A stretch of 64,000 nt of DNA, from positions 13,435,978 to 13,499,977 of the forward strand of contig CM043961.1 of the NCBI GenBank assembly GCA_014529385.2, in the 5' to 3' direction. Origin of the DNA: Adiantum capillus-veneris. Taxonomy: Eukaryota; Streptophyta; Polypodiopsida; Polypodiales; Pteridaceae. Position numbers and translations under genes: made by a program. The notes beneath the pieces were generated by a model that saw only the letters and a list, made by a program, of their open reading frames with translations, did not search any database and was not told where the DNA came from. Shown piece by piece: positions 11,003 to 21,421 of this stretch (position 1 is its first letter; the number at the start of each line of letters is the position of its first letter).

Positions 11003-12582
11003 ATGTAATGGAAATTGCCTATGAACTTTGAGAGTAGCGGAATTAGGAAATTAGGTGAAGCACTTTTGAGAGATTCTTTGTGAGCATACCGGGTGAACTT
11101 AATTGATGGTTGCAACATAAACATGATACTTAGCTAATGTGGCATGAACAATACTTTTGCAAGAGACAATAGTTGAGGACCGGATTCATATGGAGCCAGT
11201 CCCCCCTCCAATAGGCATTTGTATTATAGTTTCTCCCATCAACAGAGACTTGGTACAATACAATCTTTGTGTTCCTTGTGACCTACGTGATGCAATGAAG
11301 ATGGAAAGCTTCATGCATCACAAGCATAGCATAAACTTGTAGAAAGCATTAAATATCCCAAGCCTCAGTCCCAAGGCCTCAAACACCTTCGAAGGTGGAG
11401 AGAGCTAGCGGGGAATGAGGGTAGGGAAGAGGAAGAAGAAACATTCCATAGGAGAAAGAAATAGTTCCTCACTTACCATTACTCTTCTTGATAGCATACA
11501 TAATACCTTAGTAATGGAGATGGAGAAGATGGCAAGCTTAAGCATTGAAGCATGGCTCTTGGTTGGATTTGCATTCCATAGCCAAGAGTGTTGATGTAGT
11601 CTCTCACTTATCACAAGCTAGGAGGAGGTGGTGTTCCTCAACTTTCACCAAGTGAGAATGGTCCAAAATGAGTGTGTGTGTGATGGTGTATATCCCCCTA
11701 GCACCCCCCCTCCTTGGTTTGGGCGAGTGGTAGCTTTTCCACATGCCTCAAGTTCATTGGACCCCTCTCCCCTTAGCCAATCACATGCAGCATGCAGTCA
11801 AGTACATGGGTAGTCTTTTGACAAGTGCCCTCCTTACCCCTTAGAGAGAGAGAGAGAGCTTTGAAAATATCTAGATGTTTGTTAGATGGAAGTAGAAGCT
11901 CATTGGACCCCTCTTTAGCGCAACCAATAGCATTCAAGCACACCATGTGGTTAAGCTTAGTGAGAGTCTGACATGTGTCCCATTATGCATAGGAAGTTTC
12001 TCAAGCAACTTCCTCATTAAGTATGTAGGTTCTCTTTTTGACTCAAGCATCTTACCTCCCATGCATAGGAAGCTTCTCAAGCAAATTCCTCATTAAATGT
12101 GACAAGTACCTCAAGTACCTTAGTCATCAAGCATGACAAGCACCTTAGGTGGAGTTCCCACCTCAAGCACAACCCTAGCTTGTTTAAGTTTAGGTTGGGT
12201 TCCCACCTCAAGCACAACCCTAGCTTGCTTAAGTTTAGGTCGGGTTCCCACCTCAAGCACAGCCCTAGCTTGCTTAAGGTTGGGTCAGGTTCCCACCTCA
12301 AGCTCAGCCCTAGCTTGCTTAAGGTCAAAGGACTTTTAACACTAACCATTGGAGGTCTTTAATGAAGCTAACCCTAAGGTCTTTTAAGCTTAATTAGTTA
12401 ACCTTTCTCTTTGACATACCATCTCTCATTTGGGCCCCTTTACCATTGGCCCGTGTTGAGATAGATCCTTAAGGACATGTGTATATTCTAACCCTTGTTC
12501 TTGTTTATTATCCCATATTGAATGATCAGTTTAATATGAGAAAATCATTTGGGTTGGTTAGATATTAGATATTTAATGACAT
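11003..12582 (-). repeat. GYP1 5' LTR
   Basis: About 1580 bp, paired with 4124-5728. It has a short GA tract (about 11843-11858), lacks about 45 bp found at 5145-5190 of its partner, and carries four 45-bp minisatellite units. Confidence 0.92.
12155..12334. repeat. 45-bp minisatellite inside the GYP1 5' LTR
   Basis: Four units start at 12155, 12200, 12245 and 12290, each beginning TTCCCACCTCAAGC and ending near CTTGCTTAAG. The partner LTR has three units (5355, 5390, 5435), the first shortened to 35 bp. The array therefore changed copy number after insertion, or differed in the parent. Confidence 0.92.
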
Positions 12583-13210
12583 GTGTGATGCTTGTGTGTT
12601 GGGAAGGTGTTACCATATTTTAGATGGCAATGTCTAGTCTCGTGCTTTTGTGCATAGTGCTTTTGTACACAAACATTATATATATATATATTCAATTTTG
12701 TGCACATCATGTGATTATGTGGGAGAAAAACAAAGCCTTGAAGTGCACCAAGTTATGGGAAAGACCCCTAGAAAGTGCTCAATAGGACCACGGCATGGAA
12801 AAATTATTTTGAAAGGTCGTGAGATATGGCTCTTAACAAGAGCTTGAAGCCAAACCACTAGCGTGGGAGAACTGATTGGTGGCTATATTGTGCAGGAATT
12901 GCTTCTGTTAATAACTCATTTGTGAAAATAGTTTTTGTCAAAATAACTTGAAGCACTGTGCTGGAATGGTCTCTTTGGAAGAGGGATTTGCGTGTTGCTG
13001 AGAGCAGGCCCATGGGAATCAGCACCCTCAAATAACAACATGTCAAGCTCTTTAAAAATTTGGGTAATTAAGGGCGAGCAAAGCTGACTTGATGGACATT
13101 TACAGGCCCGACAACAATTTTGGTGAGGCCAGATGGGGCAAGCTTTTCTCTGTAGTGTGGCAGAGGCTACCAGTGGGGTAGGGTCCACTATTAAAGACGA
13201 GGCTCCATGT
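12583..13210. other. Spacer between GYP1 and LARD1
   Basis: No supported gene. A short TA dinucleotide run lies at about 12678-12690. Short open frames on the minus strand look random. Confidence 0.4.
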
Positions 13211-14267
13211 TGTTGACAGACCAACCTTTCAACAACGCCTCCACAAAGATTCCATGAAGATTCCTCAAAGATTCTCTAAAGATTCTATATGAAGATGCTG
13301 ATGAAGTGATGAAGATGAAGATGGATGCTGTAATGTGAAGATACAAGCTCATGGACATCATCGAATATCCCGTTACTATCATTTTGAGCCATTACGACCA
13401 CTTTTGTAATATTTACAGGAACTTCATATTTTAAGTCGGCAATTGTATTTTGGCCGCAGATGCTTGTTGGCTGAGCAAAGCCAGCTCACGGTGTTGTAAT
13501 CAAGCTCTATAGAAGCCTAGGAACAACTCAAGTCATTTTGGCCGGACATTAGGTTTTCTAAGGTTTAGTATATAAACCAAAACCTAAAGCTTTGTAAGGG
13601 GACTTCTAATAATCTTATCTTCTGTGTCGACTGGGAGACTGCGAGAGAGTGTGTGTGTGTGCTACAAGAGCTATGGTGGTCGGAATCGCAAACGGAGAGC
13701 AGCAATGTGTTGCCCACGAGGAGAGCTACGCGTTGATGCTTACATCACGCGCATTCATCTGTGTTTTGGCAGATTCACCTGCGAGCTACTTTTGGAGTTT
13801 TGGTGAGTAAACGTTGTCCGTTTTTGCATTTCAGCATATCCACACGATCAAAGCGAGTAGAGCTACGCATTAGGCATGTTAGATTTTAGAAACAGTGACC
13901 TGTAAAATCCGACCAAACATACTACGCGTTTTCTGCATTGAGGGTATTGGGTTAGGATTTGTGGTCAAAGACCTAAGGGATAGCGGCCTTCCAGTGTGTG
14001 TAGGACTTCCCTTGAGTTTCATGAAGTTTCGAGATATTCTAATGGGCTTTTGGCTTGCTGTAGCATCATAGGAGACTCTCACATTCATAGAACCGATGGC
14101 ATGTAGATTTGATATCTCTGTAGGAAGTAGTCATTAGTCGGTCGAGTAGAGGTTGACACCCTTTGCTTGCTTCCACGCGCCTGCGGGTCGAGCTTTTCCC
14201 TTAGCTAACAAATCTTGTTAGGTGAGTTCTCGCTGTGCTGACATCCGTCGAGGCGTATCCACCAACA
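13211..14267 (+). repeat. LARD1 5' LTR
   Basis: Contains TATATAAA at about 13569-13576, about 20 bp after CATTAGGTTTTCTAAGG, a good candidate for the LTR promoter TATA box. The 3' copy has TATAGAAA at the equivalent position. Confidence 0.93.
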
Positions 14268-14268
14268 T

Positions 14269-14286
14269 TGGCGCCGCTGCCGGGGA
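14269..14286 (+). promoter_or_regulatory. LARD1 primer-binding site, tRNA-Asp type
   Basis: TGGCGCCGCTGCCGGGGA starts one base after the LTR. It differs by one base from the TGGCGCCGTTGCCGGGGA site of many plant gypsy elements, complementary to the tRNA-Asp 3' end. Confidence 0.9.
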
Positions 14287-14808
14287 CGAGGGCCCTAAGT
14301 AGGTGATCGAGACTAGTCCTTGAGGATAGAGGTCCCTCTGGCTTGCTAGAGTACTATTTTACATTTAGATAGGATCAGAGGGTGGTGGACTCTCTAGGTC
14401 TTAGGAGGAGTCTAGGGAGCGTGTGTCTAGCTTGGATCTTCCGTCTTAGGTAGTATTAGGTAGTAGTAGGTTATGGTGTAGAGAGTAGGAGTTGGAGTGG
14501 TAGATGTGGTGGTAGGTTGACTTGAGAGTCCGTGTGAGGCCAGGAAGCAACCAAGACATCAAAATCACCATCGCACATAATGAGTAGGAGCAGGGTAAGT
14601 AGGATATCTTGATTGTTGATCTTGAGTTCTTTATGCATGTCTTACTTGCTGTTAGGCTCATCAAAGAAGTGGAAAATGCTAAGCAGGAAAGACGGTAAAT
14701 TGTGTTTGGAAGCTGATTTGAAGTCCAAAAGTTTCTGTGATTATTGTTGAGAGCTCTATAGAGCATAGGGAGTACTACTGCCACAAAAAATTTGCATTTT
14801 AAGACAGT

Positions 14809-16113
14809 AGACATCCTACGCATAGGATGTCTCCAGGGCACTTTTGGCAAGGAATTTGGGGAAACTGAGGTTACCAGTGTGTTCAGAGGGTAGGTTTTAC
14901 CCTAGTAACATATTGACTTGAGTGTTTTTCCCTATTTTTGTTTACCAAAATCCAAAAGGTGGAGTCAAAAAGCGTAAAATTTCAGAAAAGGCTTAAATTG
15001 AGTGATTTTTGCATGTTTTTGCAAGTGTGAAGCATACTTGCACTTGCTGAGAGCATAAGGAAGCATCAGGGACACTTCAGTCTGAAAAAATAAGCAGTAG
15101 ACATCCTACGTGTAGGATGTCTACAGGGTGATCTGGGCATTTTTTTGAAAATCTGAGGTTACCAGTGTGTTTAGAAGGTAGGTTGTACCCTATTTTCACC
15201 TGGAAAGTGGAAATTTGACCAAATTTTGAAAGATTAAAGCCAAAAGACGAGAATTGCCAGACATCCTACCCAAATTGTGTCCAAGGCCTAATTTTGAGAC
15301 CAAACCATAGGATGACTCCATAGGCATGTTCTAAATGTTGTATTGAGTGCATGTGATAAATTTCATCTCATTTGGGTCAGTGAAAGTGAAGATTGAACAG
15401 ACTTTAGCGTTTTTGGACGGACAAAAGGCAAGAATAGCTAGTTTTGGGGTCTTTTGACATCCAAACTCAAATCTAAGCATACCAGTGGGTTGCTGAAGAC
15501 TAGGGGAATCTTTGGTCCAAGTTTGGGTTCATTCTGAGAAAAAAGACATCCTACGCGTAGGATGTCTACTACATGATTTTGAGACCAAAATTCTACTGTG
15601 ACCATACCATGCTGTCATATAGCCTTAGATAAGCCTCCTAGGCAAATTTGGTCCAATTTGGAGTTGATTTGACTTGGGAATTCATCAGAACAGACATCAG
15701 GCTTTTGGAACAGATTCTTGATCATTTGACCAACCTATAGGTGTCAGAATCAAAAAGTAAAAATAGCTGTGAGTTTATCACATCAAGGGGAAGCTACAGT
15801 GCAAGTTTGAGCTGAAACAGAGCAAAAAGACATCCTACGCGTAGGATGTCTCCAGCTTGATTTGGGACTCCAAACCAACATGTGAGCACACCACTGTGAT
15901 CAGCACAACAAGGAGAAGCTGGGGTGAAAATTTCAAGTCATTCTGAGCAAAAAGACATCCTACCCGTAGGATGTCTCAAGGTGATTTTTAGGTCCAAATG
16001 AAAATCTGAGCATACCATTGGGTTGTTGGACACAATGAGAGTCTTAGGTTCAAATTTGGGCCAATTCTGAGCAAATAGACATCCTACGCGTAGGATGTGG
16101 GCGTAGGATGTCT
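14809..16113. repeat. Seven-copy array of a 24-bp palindrome
   Basis: The full unit is AGACATCCTACG followed by its exact reverse complement. Copies are at 14809-14832 (one change), 15099-15122 (one change), 15259-15270 (left half only), 15544-15567 (perfect), 15828-15851 (perfect), 15953-15976 (one change) and 16077-16098 (perfect core, with the right arm repeated to 16113). Spacings are about 290, 160, 285, 284, 125 and 124 bp. Flanking text such as TTCTGAGCAAAAAGACATCC is also repeated, so the palindrome sits in a degenerate tandem repeat. Confidence 0.95.
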
Positions 16114-17103
16114 CTAGGCCTGTTTTAGGGTCCAACTGTAATTTTGACCATACAGGGGTGTTCACAGTGTCACAGAGATCCCAATCTTCTTTTAAAATTG
16201 AATTTGGACTCATTTTGACCATTCTAAACTGCATTTCACTATTTTGGCCATAACTTTCACAAACGGTATTGGATTGGAAAAGTTTTTATATCAAAACGTA
16301 GCCTGAGAGAGACACTACATATCTTAAAGCAAAACTTGAACTAAATGTATGACTTTGGCAACCATTTAGGTCAACTTTGAAAAAAACATCGTTTAAGGCC
16401 TCAAATGCATCCGGAAGTCAGGTGTGTCTAAAACCGACAGTTCGAAAGAATTGTGAGAAAACGCTCACGGTTTTGAACATAGTTTTGACTTTTCCCTAGG
16501 AGAGGGGCTAGTGAGCCATAAGCGAGGTCATCGGCTAGAGTCAACCCACGCTCTGGAACAGACCGCTCAAATCGACCTAGAGCGGACACGAGTGCATGTG
16601 AGATTTTCATCATCGGGAAGCTGAAATTTGAAACCAGATTTGGCCTCTAGGCCTTCTAATTGACCATTAAAGACTGCTAAGTTAGCAGATTGAAATTATC
16701 TTTTGGGAAAACCATTGGTCACCCGCGGGAAGGTGTAAAAGTTAACTACGGCCTAGTTTAAAATTTGAGCATCCATACACAAATCTGGTAGTAGTAAGAC
16801 CATACACAAGGACTCTTGATTTTGCAACAACAGTCGCAAGTTTTGGAGAACTTTAACACAAGATTTTTGCTAGCAAATCACTGCAACTTGTGCATAATTC
16901 TCTTGTGCTAGCTTAAGTTTAGTTCAGCTAAAAGCGAACTTGAAAGTCACTTCCGAGCCCACAGAACAAGTGTGGCCGTCAAAGGCACATCAAGAATTTT
17001 TGCATTCATTGTGAAAAAGTTTGCCAGCTAAATAGAATTTTGCAGATTGTGTGCTAAAATGAACACAGGTTAGCTCGACTCAAGAATCGCTACAAAGGGA
17101 GCA

Positions 17104-17126
17104 GTCGTTGTAGTATAGTGGTAAGT
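17104..17126 (+). other. tRNA-Asp 5'-end-like sequence in LARD1 leader
   Basis: GTCGTTGTAGTATAGTGG and the next five bases match the acceptor and D-arm start of plant tRNA-Asp(GUC) as I recall it. The following text does not continue into an anticodon arm or a clear B box, so this is a fragment and not a tRNA gene. Confidence 0.65.
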
Positions 17127-17416
17127 TGCATAACTTATCACAGTGCTTCCAATAGATCGAGGCCTGCTAAAAAGCTCTAGGCAAAGTAAGCAGCCAAACA
17201 AGTCAGTATCAGCCTTGGCAAGCAAGGGAGCTAAGAAGTTCAAGCAGTGCAAGCAAAGCCCAGTTCAGAAAACTTAGAGATTAAGGCATCCACAAAAGCT
17301 GAAAGACCTCAAGCGAAAAAGATCGACACAAGGGTGCTAATAATTTTTATTAGCATTGAGGCAAGCAATTAGAGCTATCACTGAATAGGTACAACAAGGG
17401 AGTCAAGACGAAAGCA

Positions 17417-18274
17417 ATGGCGTCTCAAAGGAATCAGACCAGCCGAGACGAAGCTTCAAGTACATCTACAGAAATTACAAGAGAGCAAATTTGGATCTAT
17501 CTGATTGGCCACTACAAAGGACTGCCATGCTATGAGGATGTCAATCGGAATTTGTACATCAAGACAAAGAAAGATACAAAGGAAACTTGGACATCTCAAT
17601 ATGTGGAAGTTGAAACAGCGAAGAATGTACTACATCCACATCCAGATTTCATGGAAGACTGTCTGGGATCAATTTACATGAGGCACGAAAAATACATCGA
17701 CAATGAGATAGAAATGTTGTACAAGGATCAACTTACAGAACTCTATGCATATCCTCCAAGTATTTTTTTGTACAAAGCTCAAGATGGGAAACGGCAAATT
17801 GGTTCCCTCTATGTAGATGAAGACGGTCGCTACTACAAAGCTGCCACATATCATGAAGTTCCTGCAGAGAGTAACCAATATTTTGCAACTGAAATATTTG
17901 GATCAAGAGGGGAAGACTACAAATATGAAGGTGGTAATGTTTATCATCTAGTCATGGATTTACCTCTTGATACGCAGCTAGAAGAGTTAACAACTACAAC
18001 TGTCAATGTACACATGAGTGGCACAACACAAGGCACAACATGGACAGACACGACACAAGTCTCATGCACCACACCAGCACAAGACAAAGCACAAACACAC
18101 CAAGTTGCACAAACAGGGAATACGCCGGAAGTATCAGCTATGAAGATAACACAACTTCAGAAAGAACTAGTTCGGTCTCAAGAGCTACTTAACAAAGCAC
18201 AAGAAGTCATATCATCAGGCATTAAACAAATGCCAACATTAGATATGGAACCCTCTCGGATGGGGGGGATTTAA
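17417..18274 (+). CDS. LARD1 gag-like protein, N-terminal ORF (285 aa)
   Basis: The ATG at 17417 follows the long leader. The first ~190 residues are a compact acidic/aromatic domain (LIGHYKGLPCYEDVNRNLYI, FMEDCLGSIYMRHEKYIDNE, FATEIFGSRGEDYKYEGGNV) that I do not recognise. Then come a Thr/Gln-rich linker and a short coiled-coil-like stretch (ITQLQKELVRSQELLNKAQE, about residues 242-261). Position and downstream zinc knuckle suggest a gag or gag-like role. It ends in a stop at 18274 where homologous reading may have continued through a frameshift into 18324-18665. Confidence 0.6.
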   Translation: MASQRNQTSRDEASSTSTEITREQIWIYLIGHYKGLPCYEDVNRNLYIKTKKDTKETWTSQYVEVETAKNVLHPHPDFMEDCLGSIYMRHEKYIDNEIEMLYKDQLTELYAYPPSIFLYKAQDGKRQIGSLYVDEDGRYYKAATYHEVPAESNQYFATEIFGSRGEDYKYEGGNVYHLVMDLPLDTQLEELTTTTVNVHMSGTTQGTTWTDTTQVSCTTPAQDKAQTHQVAQTGNTPEVSAMKITQLQKELVRSQELLNKAQEVISSGIKQMPTLDMEPSRMGGI

Positions 18275-18323
18275 ACTCAACAAAGAGACCCTATCTCTTC
18301 AAGAGTGGGATTAAGAAGCCCAA

Positions 18324-19000
18324 GTGGAATTTCAAGAAGCATTGGAAGATGCCGAGCCGGAGGAGGAGAGACCATCGGAAATTCACAATGTCAAATGTAG
18401 AAGGTCAGGTCAAGATGTTATTGTGGTCGACAAATATGGTAGGCACTATGAAATAGCCGATGTGAAAAATATAGATGAGTTTAGCATTTGTGGGCAACCT
18501 GTAAGTCACATACTTGGACCCCGTCCAAAAGCACCATCCAGGGAAACGAAAAACAAAGATTCGGTTAGATCTCGGTGCAAACCTCACCAAAATCAACTTG
18601 GAAACATAGCCCTAAAGCTATGCAGAAGCCCCACGTCAAAGACCATATGCCGATGGAAGAATTAGCATTACGACTGCTAGAAAGAATGGATAGTGATTTG
18701 ATCTTGTATGCAAGCAATAATGGAAGCTATTTTCAGCTTCTCAAGGACAAGATGATGGAGGATAAAGAGACGAAGCCAGTGGATACACCTAAGTCAGTCG
18801 TTATCTACAGGTACATGCATGTAACTCAGATGTCTTATTTGTATTGAGATACCATAGGAAATCATTATCAACAGTACTATGGAGAGCTGCCTCGTCCAAA
18901 GAATGCAAATGCTAAGATAGAGGCATATTGCAACCAGTGTGCCATCAGTCATTTAATCAAGGACTGCCCAACAAAGCTCTACCTGGAAAAGAAGAAGCAT
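18324..19000 (+). pseudogene. LARD1 gag-like continuation with zinc knuckle, frameshifted
   Basis: Open pieces at 18324-18665 and 18575-18847 overlap in different frames, indicating a frameshift near 18570. After a stop near 18847 the text continues with YYGELPRPKNANAKIEAYCN and then QCAISHLIKDCP. That gives C-x2-C-x3-H-x4-C at about 18932-18975, a one-residue-short variant of the retroviral CCHC knuckle (C-x2-C-x4-H-x4-C), followed by a Lys-rich tail. Confidence 0.6.
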
Positions 19001-19084
19001 TAAGCCAAAAGCAAAGTTCACACAGTGACAACAAGGGAACGGAAGCAAGAATCCCCAACGAGATCTCCGGAAAAGAAGTAGATC

Positions 19085-20488
19085 TTGTCACAGAGCACAA
19101 AAGATAGGCTCAAGACACATTTGCTTGAAGTCAAGGGTGTCAACGACATTATCATAGAGAATCAAGCTTTCAAAAAATATCAATTGAATCAGCTGATTCA
19201 AGATCGCTTAAAGAACCTCATTGAGAACAAGTCAAAGCATCCACAAGGTGATGAAGATGAAGCTCGCAGTTCAAGGTTCGAGAGCAAAAGAAGCCAAGAT
19301 TCTGAAGATGGTAAGTCAACCCAAGAAGAGGTGGCAGAGGTAACATCAAATCTTAGTGCCACGTCACAAGCGGAAGGCATGCAAGAAAATTCAACGAATG
19401 AAGCTGAAATTCCACAAGGAAATTCCTCTACTTTGGAATCTGCAGTGGTGGTTAAAGAAATCAAAGACCAGCAGAAGCTAAAAGACGATGTAGCTGAAGT
19501 CTTAGAACCCACAGAAGAATAGGAAATGACCGACTCCAAGATTGACTACCAAGGACAAGAAATGCAGGATATGAATGAATATTTTCAAACAGAGACTCTA
19601 CAAGAACCCATGGAGCAATGTGAACCAAAGGCCACGACGACCGTTGCATCAGAAGAAGAGAGTCAACCTCAACATATTGCTACACAAGCTTCAAAAGATT
19701 TCCAAGAAGAAAAGTCACCATTGAATGACCTTCAAGTGCTAGAAGAAGTAAATAGTGACAGAGAGCTTCTGAAATCAAGAATCAAGGCATCACAGTCAGA
19801 AACTAGCAATGAAGACCAACAAGCAGCTCAAGCTATAGACCTTCCCCAAAGCTATAGATCAGAAGATAGTAAGCACGTGGGACATGCTACAACCAGTCAA
19901 ATGACAAAGAAGTTCAACATACAAGAGGATGACAAAGCTTCCAAGCCACAAAAGTCCAAGACAAGTACCAAAAGCAAAGAGGACATCAATTACTTGGTAG
20001 GCAACAAGAAGATTAAATTCTCGTTGGATGTGCATGAGAAAATGAAGTCCAATTTCACAGCAGAGATAGATTCCACTGCCACGACGAATGTCATGTTTTA
20101 TGGGCTATGGTTACTTCTAGATAAGCTGGAGTTGTATGAAATTGAGGTAAAGGTTTCCATATCACATGGAATCGAGGTCACAAGTTTGGGGATTGCAGAA
20201 GCAACCCTTAAACTACGGTCAAAGGTCATTAAAGACAAATTCATAGTGGTGGATTCATCGAAAATGAGCACACAATTGATTTTGTCCAAGAAATGGGCAA
20301 AGACAATTGAAGAAGAACCTCAATTTTCAACAATGGTTATCACGACTAGCTCTCAAGAAATCCAGCCTACGACCGCTCCAAGATTATCGAGTGCTGACAA
20401 AGGAAAAGCTAAAGTTAGCACACAAATGTCCTACCAACACACGCATCCTCTTCAATCAAAGTCTTCAGTCCAACCCACTCAGGTTTAA
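19085..20488 (+). pseudogene. LARD1 acidic linker and retropepsin-like region
   Basis: Two pieces (19085-19522 and 19526-20488) are in the same frame and separated by one TAG. The first ~330 codons are a Ser/Glu/Gln-rich low-complexity linker. From about 20030 there is a folded-looking region: IKFSLDVHEKM, AEIDSTATTNVMFYGLWLLL, EVTSLGIAEATLKL and FIVVDSSKMSTQLILSKKW. Its order resembles a retroviral-type aspartic protease. The active-site D-(T/S)-G-A would be D-S-T-A here, so catalytic activity is doubtful. Assignment is by pattern only. Confidence 0.5.
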
Positions 20489-20499
20489 GATAATGCTTC

Positions 20500-21421
20500 T
20501 ACATCAATGGTCAATACGCTTCCACGCCCAAGATAGACTCCAAAGAAAATTTTTCAACCAAAATACCCTACACTGCGAGATCATCGTCGACAAAAATCTT
20601 CAAAGGTCTACATCAAAGCTGAAGAAATCAAAGTCAAGGACCCAATATGGGTAGATGATCGTAGCCAACACATGGAAGGTACACACATGGGATGGATAGC
20701 CTCCCAATACAGACTGGAAGAGCAAGGCTATTATGAAGGTCACAAGGAAATTTGGTTACCAAAACCAAAAATCTTAGCTTATGCAGTAAATAAAGGCTTC
20801 AAAAAGCGACCGCAACAGCAACAAAGTTCATATTCCTCTCGCCAAAGGAGACCAACCAACAAGGCCTGTCACAAGTACATAGGAAATTTCAAATCAAACT
20901 GGCCTTCACAACATCATCGGACTTCATCGGTACAAAATCCCACAAATGACACTCTTGTACATCTCAAGAAAACATCACAAACATCATGGGAAGTGCCATC
21001 TACAATTCTTCAAGCACAAGGTTACTATCAAGGAAATTGGAGAATCTGGCTACCAAAGATGCCAGGTAAACATTCTTCAATCAAACGACTTCAGCTTGAA
21101 AATAATCGCAATTTCACGGAAGGCAAAATCAAGGACAATGTCATAGTCAAGGCAAAGGATATCTGCAAAGACACGCTAATCACACGATGCAGATACAAAT
21201 GGGTGCCAAAAGAACAACACATACCGAAGAAGATTGAAGTCATCTCTAGCTCTCAAGAAATGTCAAGACATGATAGACAAAGTGTTATGGAGAACGGAAC
21301 CAAGGGACCAACAACAACAAAAAGAAATTTTGACAACCAAGGTCACCTAGGTATGGCAAAAGAAACCAATATTTCCAGTATGGTCCTTTACAAATCCTCT
21401 CTTCAAGGATGGGAGTTTTGA
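20500..21421 (+). pseudogene. LARD1 C-terminal protein with repeated WLPK motif
   Basis: The reading (ORF from 20672; same-frame text from about 20530 after a stop) contains two similar blocks: QGYYEGHKEIWLPK (about 20728) and QGYYQGNWRIWLPK (about 21019). A weaker third, RCRYKWVPK, lies near 21190. The protein is Gln/Lys/Ser-rich and basic. No known domain is recognised, and no RT or integrase motif is present. Confidence 0.5.

Larger units (their letters stand above)
4124..12582 (-). mobile_element. GYP1: Ty3/gypsy (chromovirus-like) LTR retrotransposon, inactivated
   Basis: The two LTRs (4124-5728 and 11003-12582) are in the same orientation. On the minus strand the internal order is primer site, gag, zinc knuckle, RT, RNase H, integrase and a chromodomain-like tail, which is Ty3/gypsy order. 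The element is flanked by the 6-mer GTGTGA on both sides (4118-4123 and 12583-12588), consistent with a target-site duplication of 5-6 bp. The LTRs have diverged by several percent and differ by indels, so it is not a recent insertion. Coding is broken by frameshifts, stops, a loss covering the protease region, and a foreign insertion in gag. Confidence 0.92.
14287..17416 (+). other. LARD1 long untranslated leader
   Basis: About 3.1 kb without a supported ORF. A repeat of about 125-285 bp carries a palindrome (14809-16113). A pair of near-identical segments with GAGGTTACCAGTGTGTT lies at about 14868-14900 and 15161-15190. A 23-bp match to the 5' end of tRNA-Asp lies at 17104. Confidence 0.8.

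Noticed and set aside
12077-12362. Repeat proteins (SKLGLCLRWEP or STTLACLSLG types)
   Set aside because: They are translations of the 45-bp LTR minisatellite in several frames.
14809-16113. CRISPR array
   Set aside because: Repeats are palindromes with long, unequal and mutually similar spacers inside a eukaryotic LTR element; no cas-like genes.
17104-17190. A functional tRNA-Asp gene
   Set aside because: Only the first 23 bases match; there is no GTC anticodon arm, B box or closing acceptor strand.
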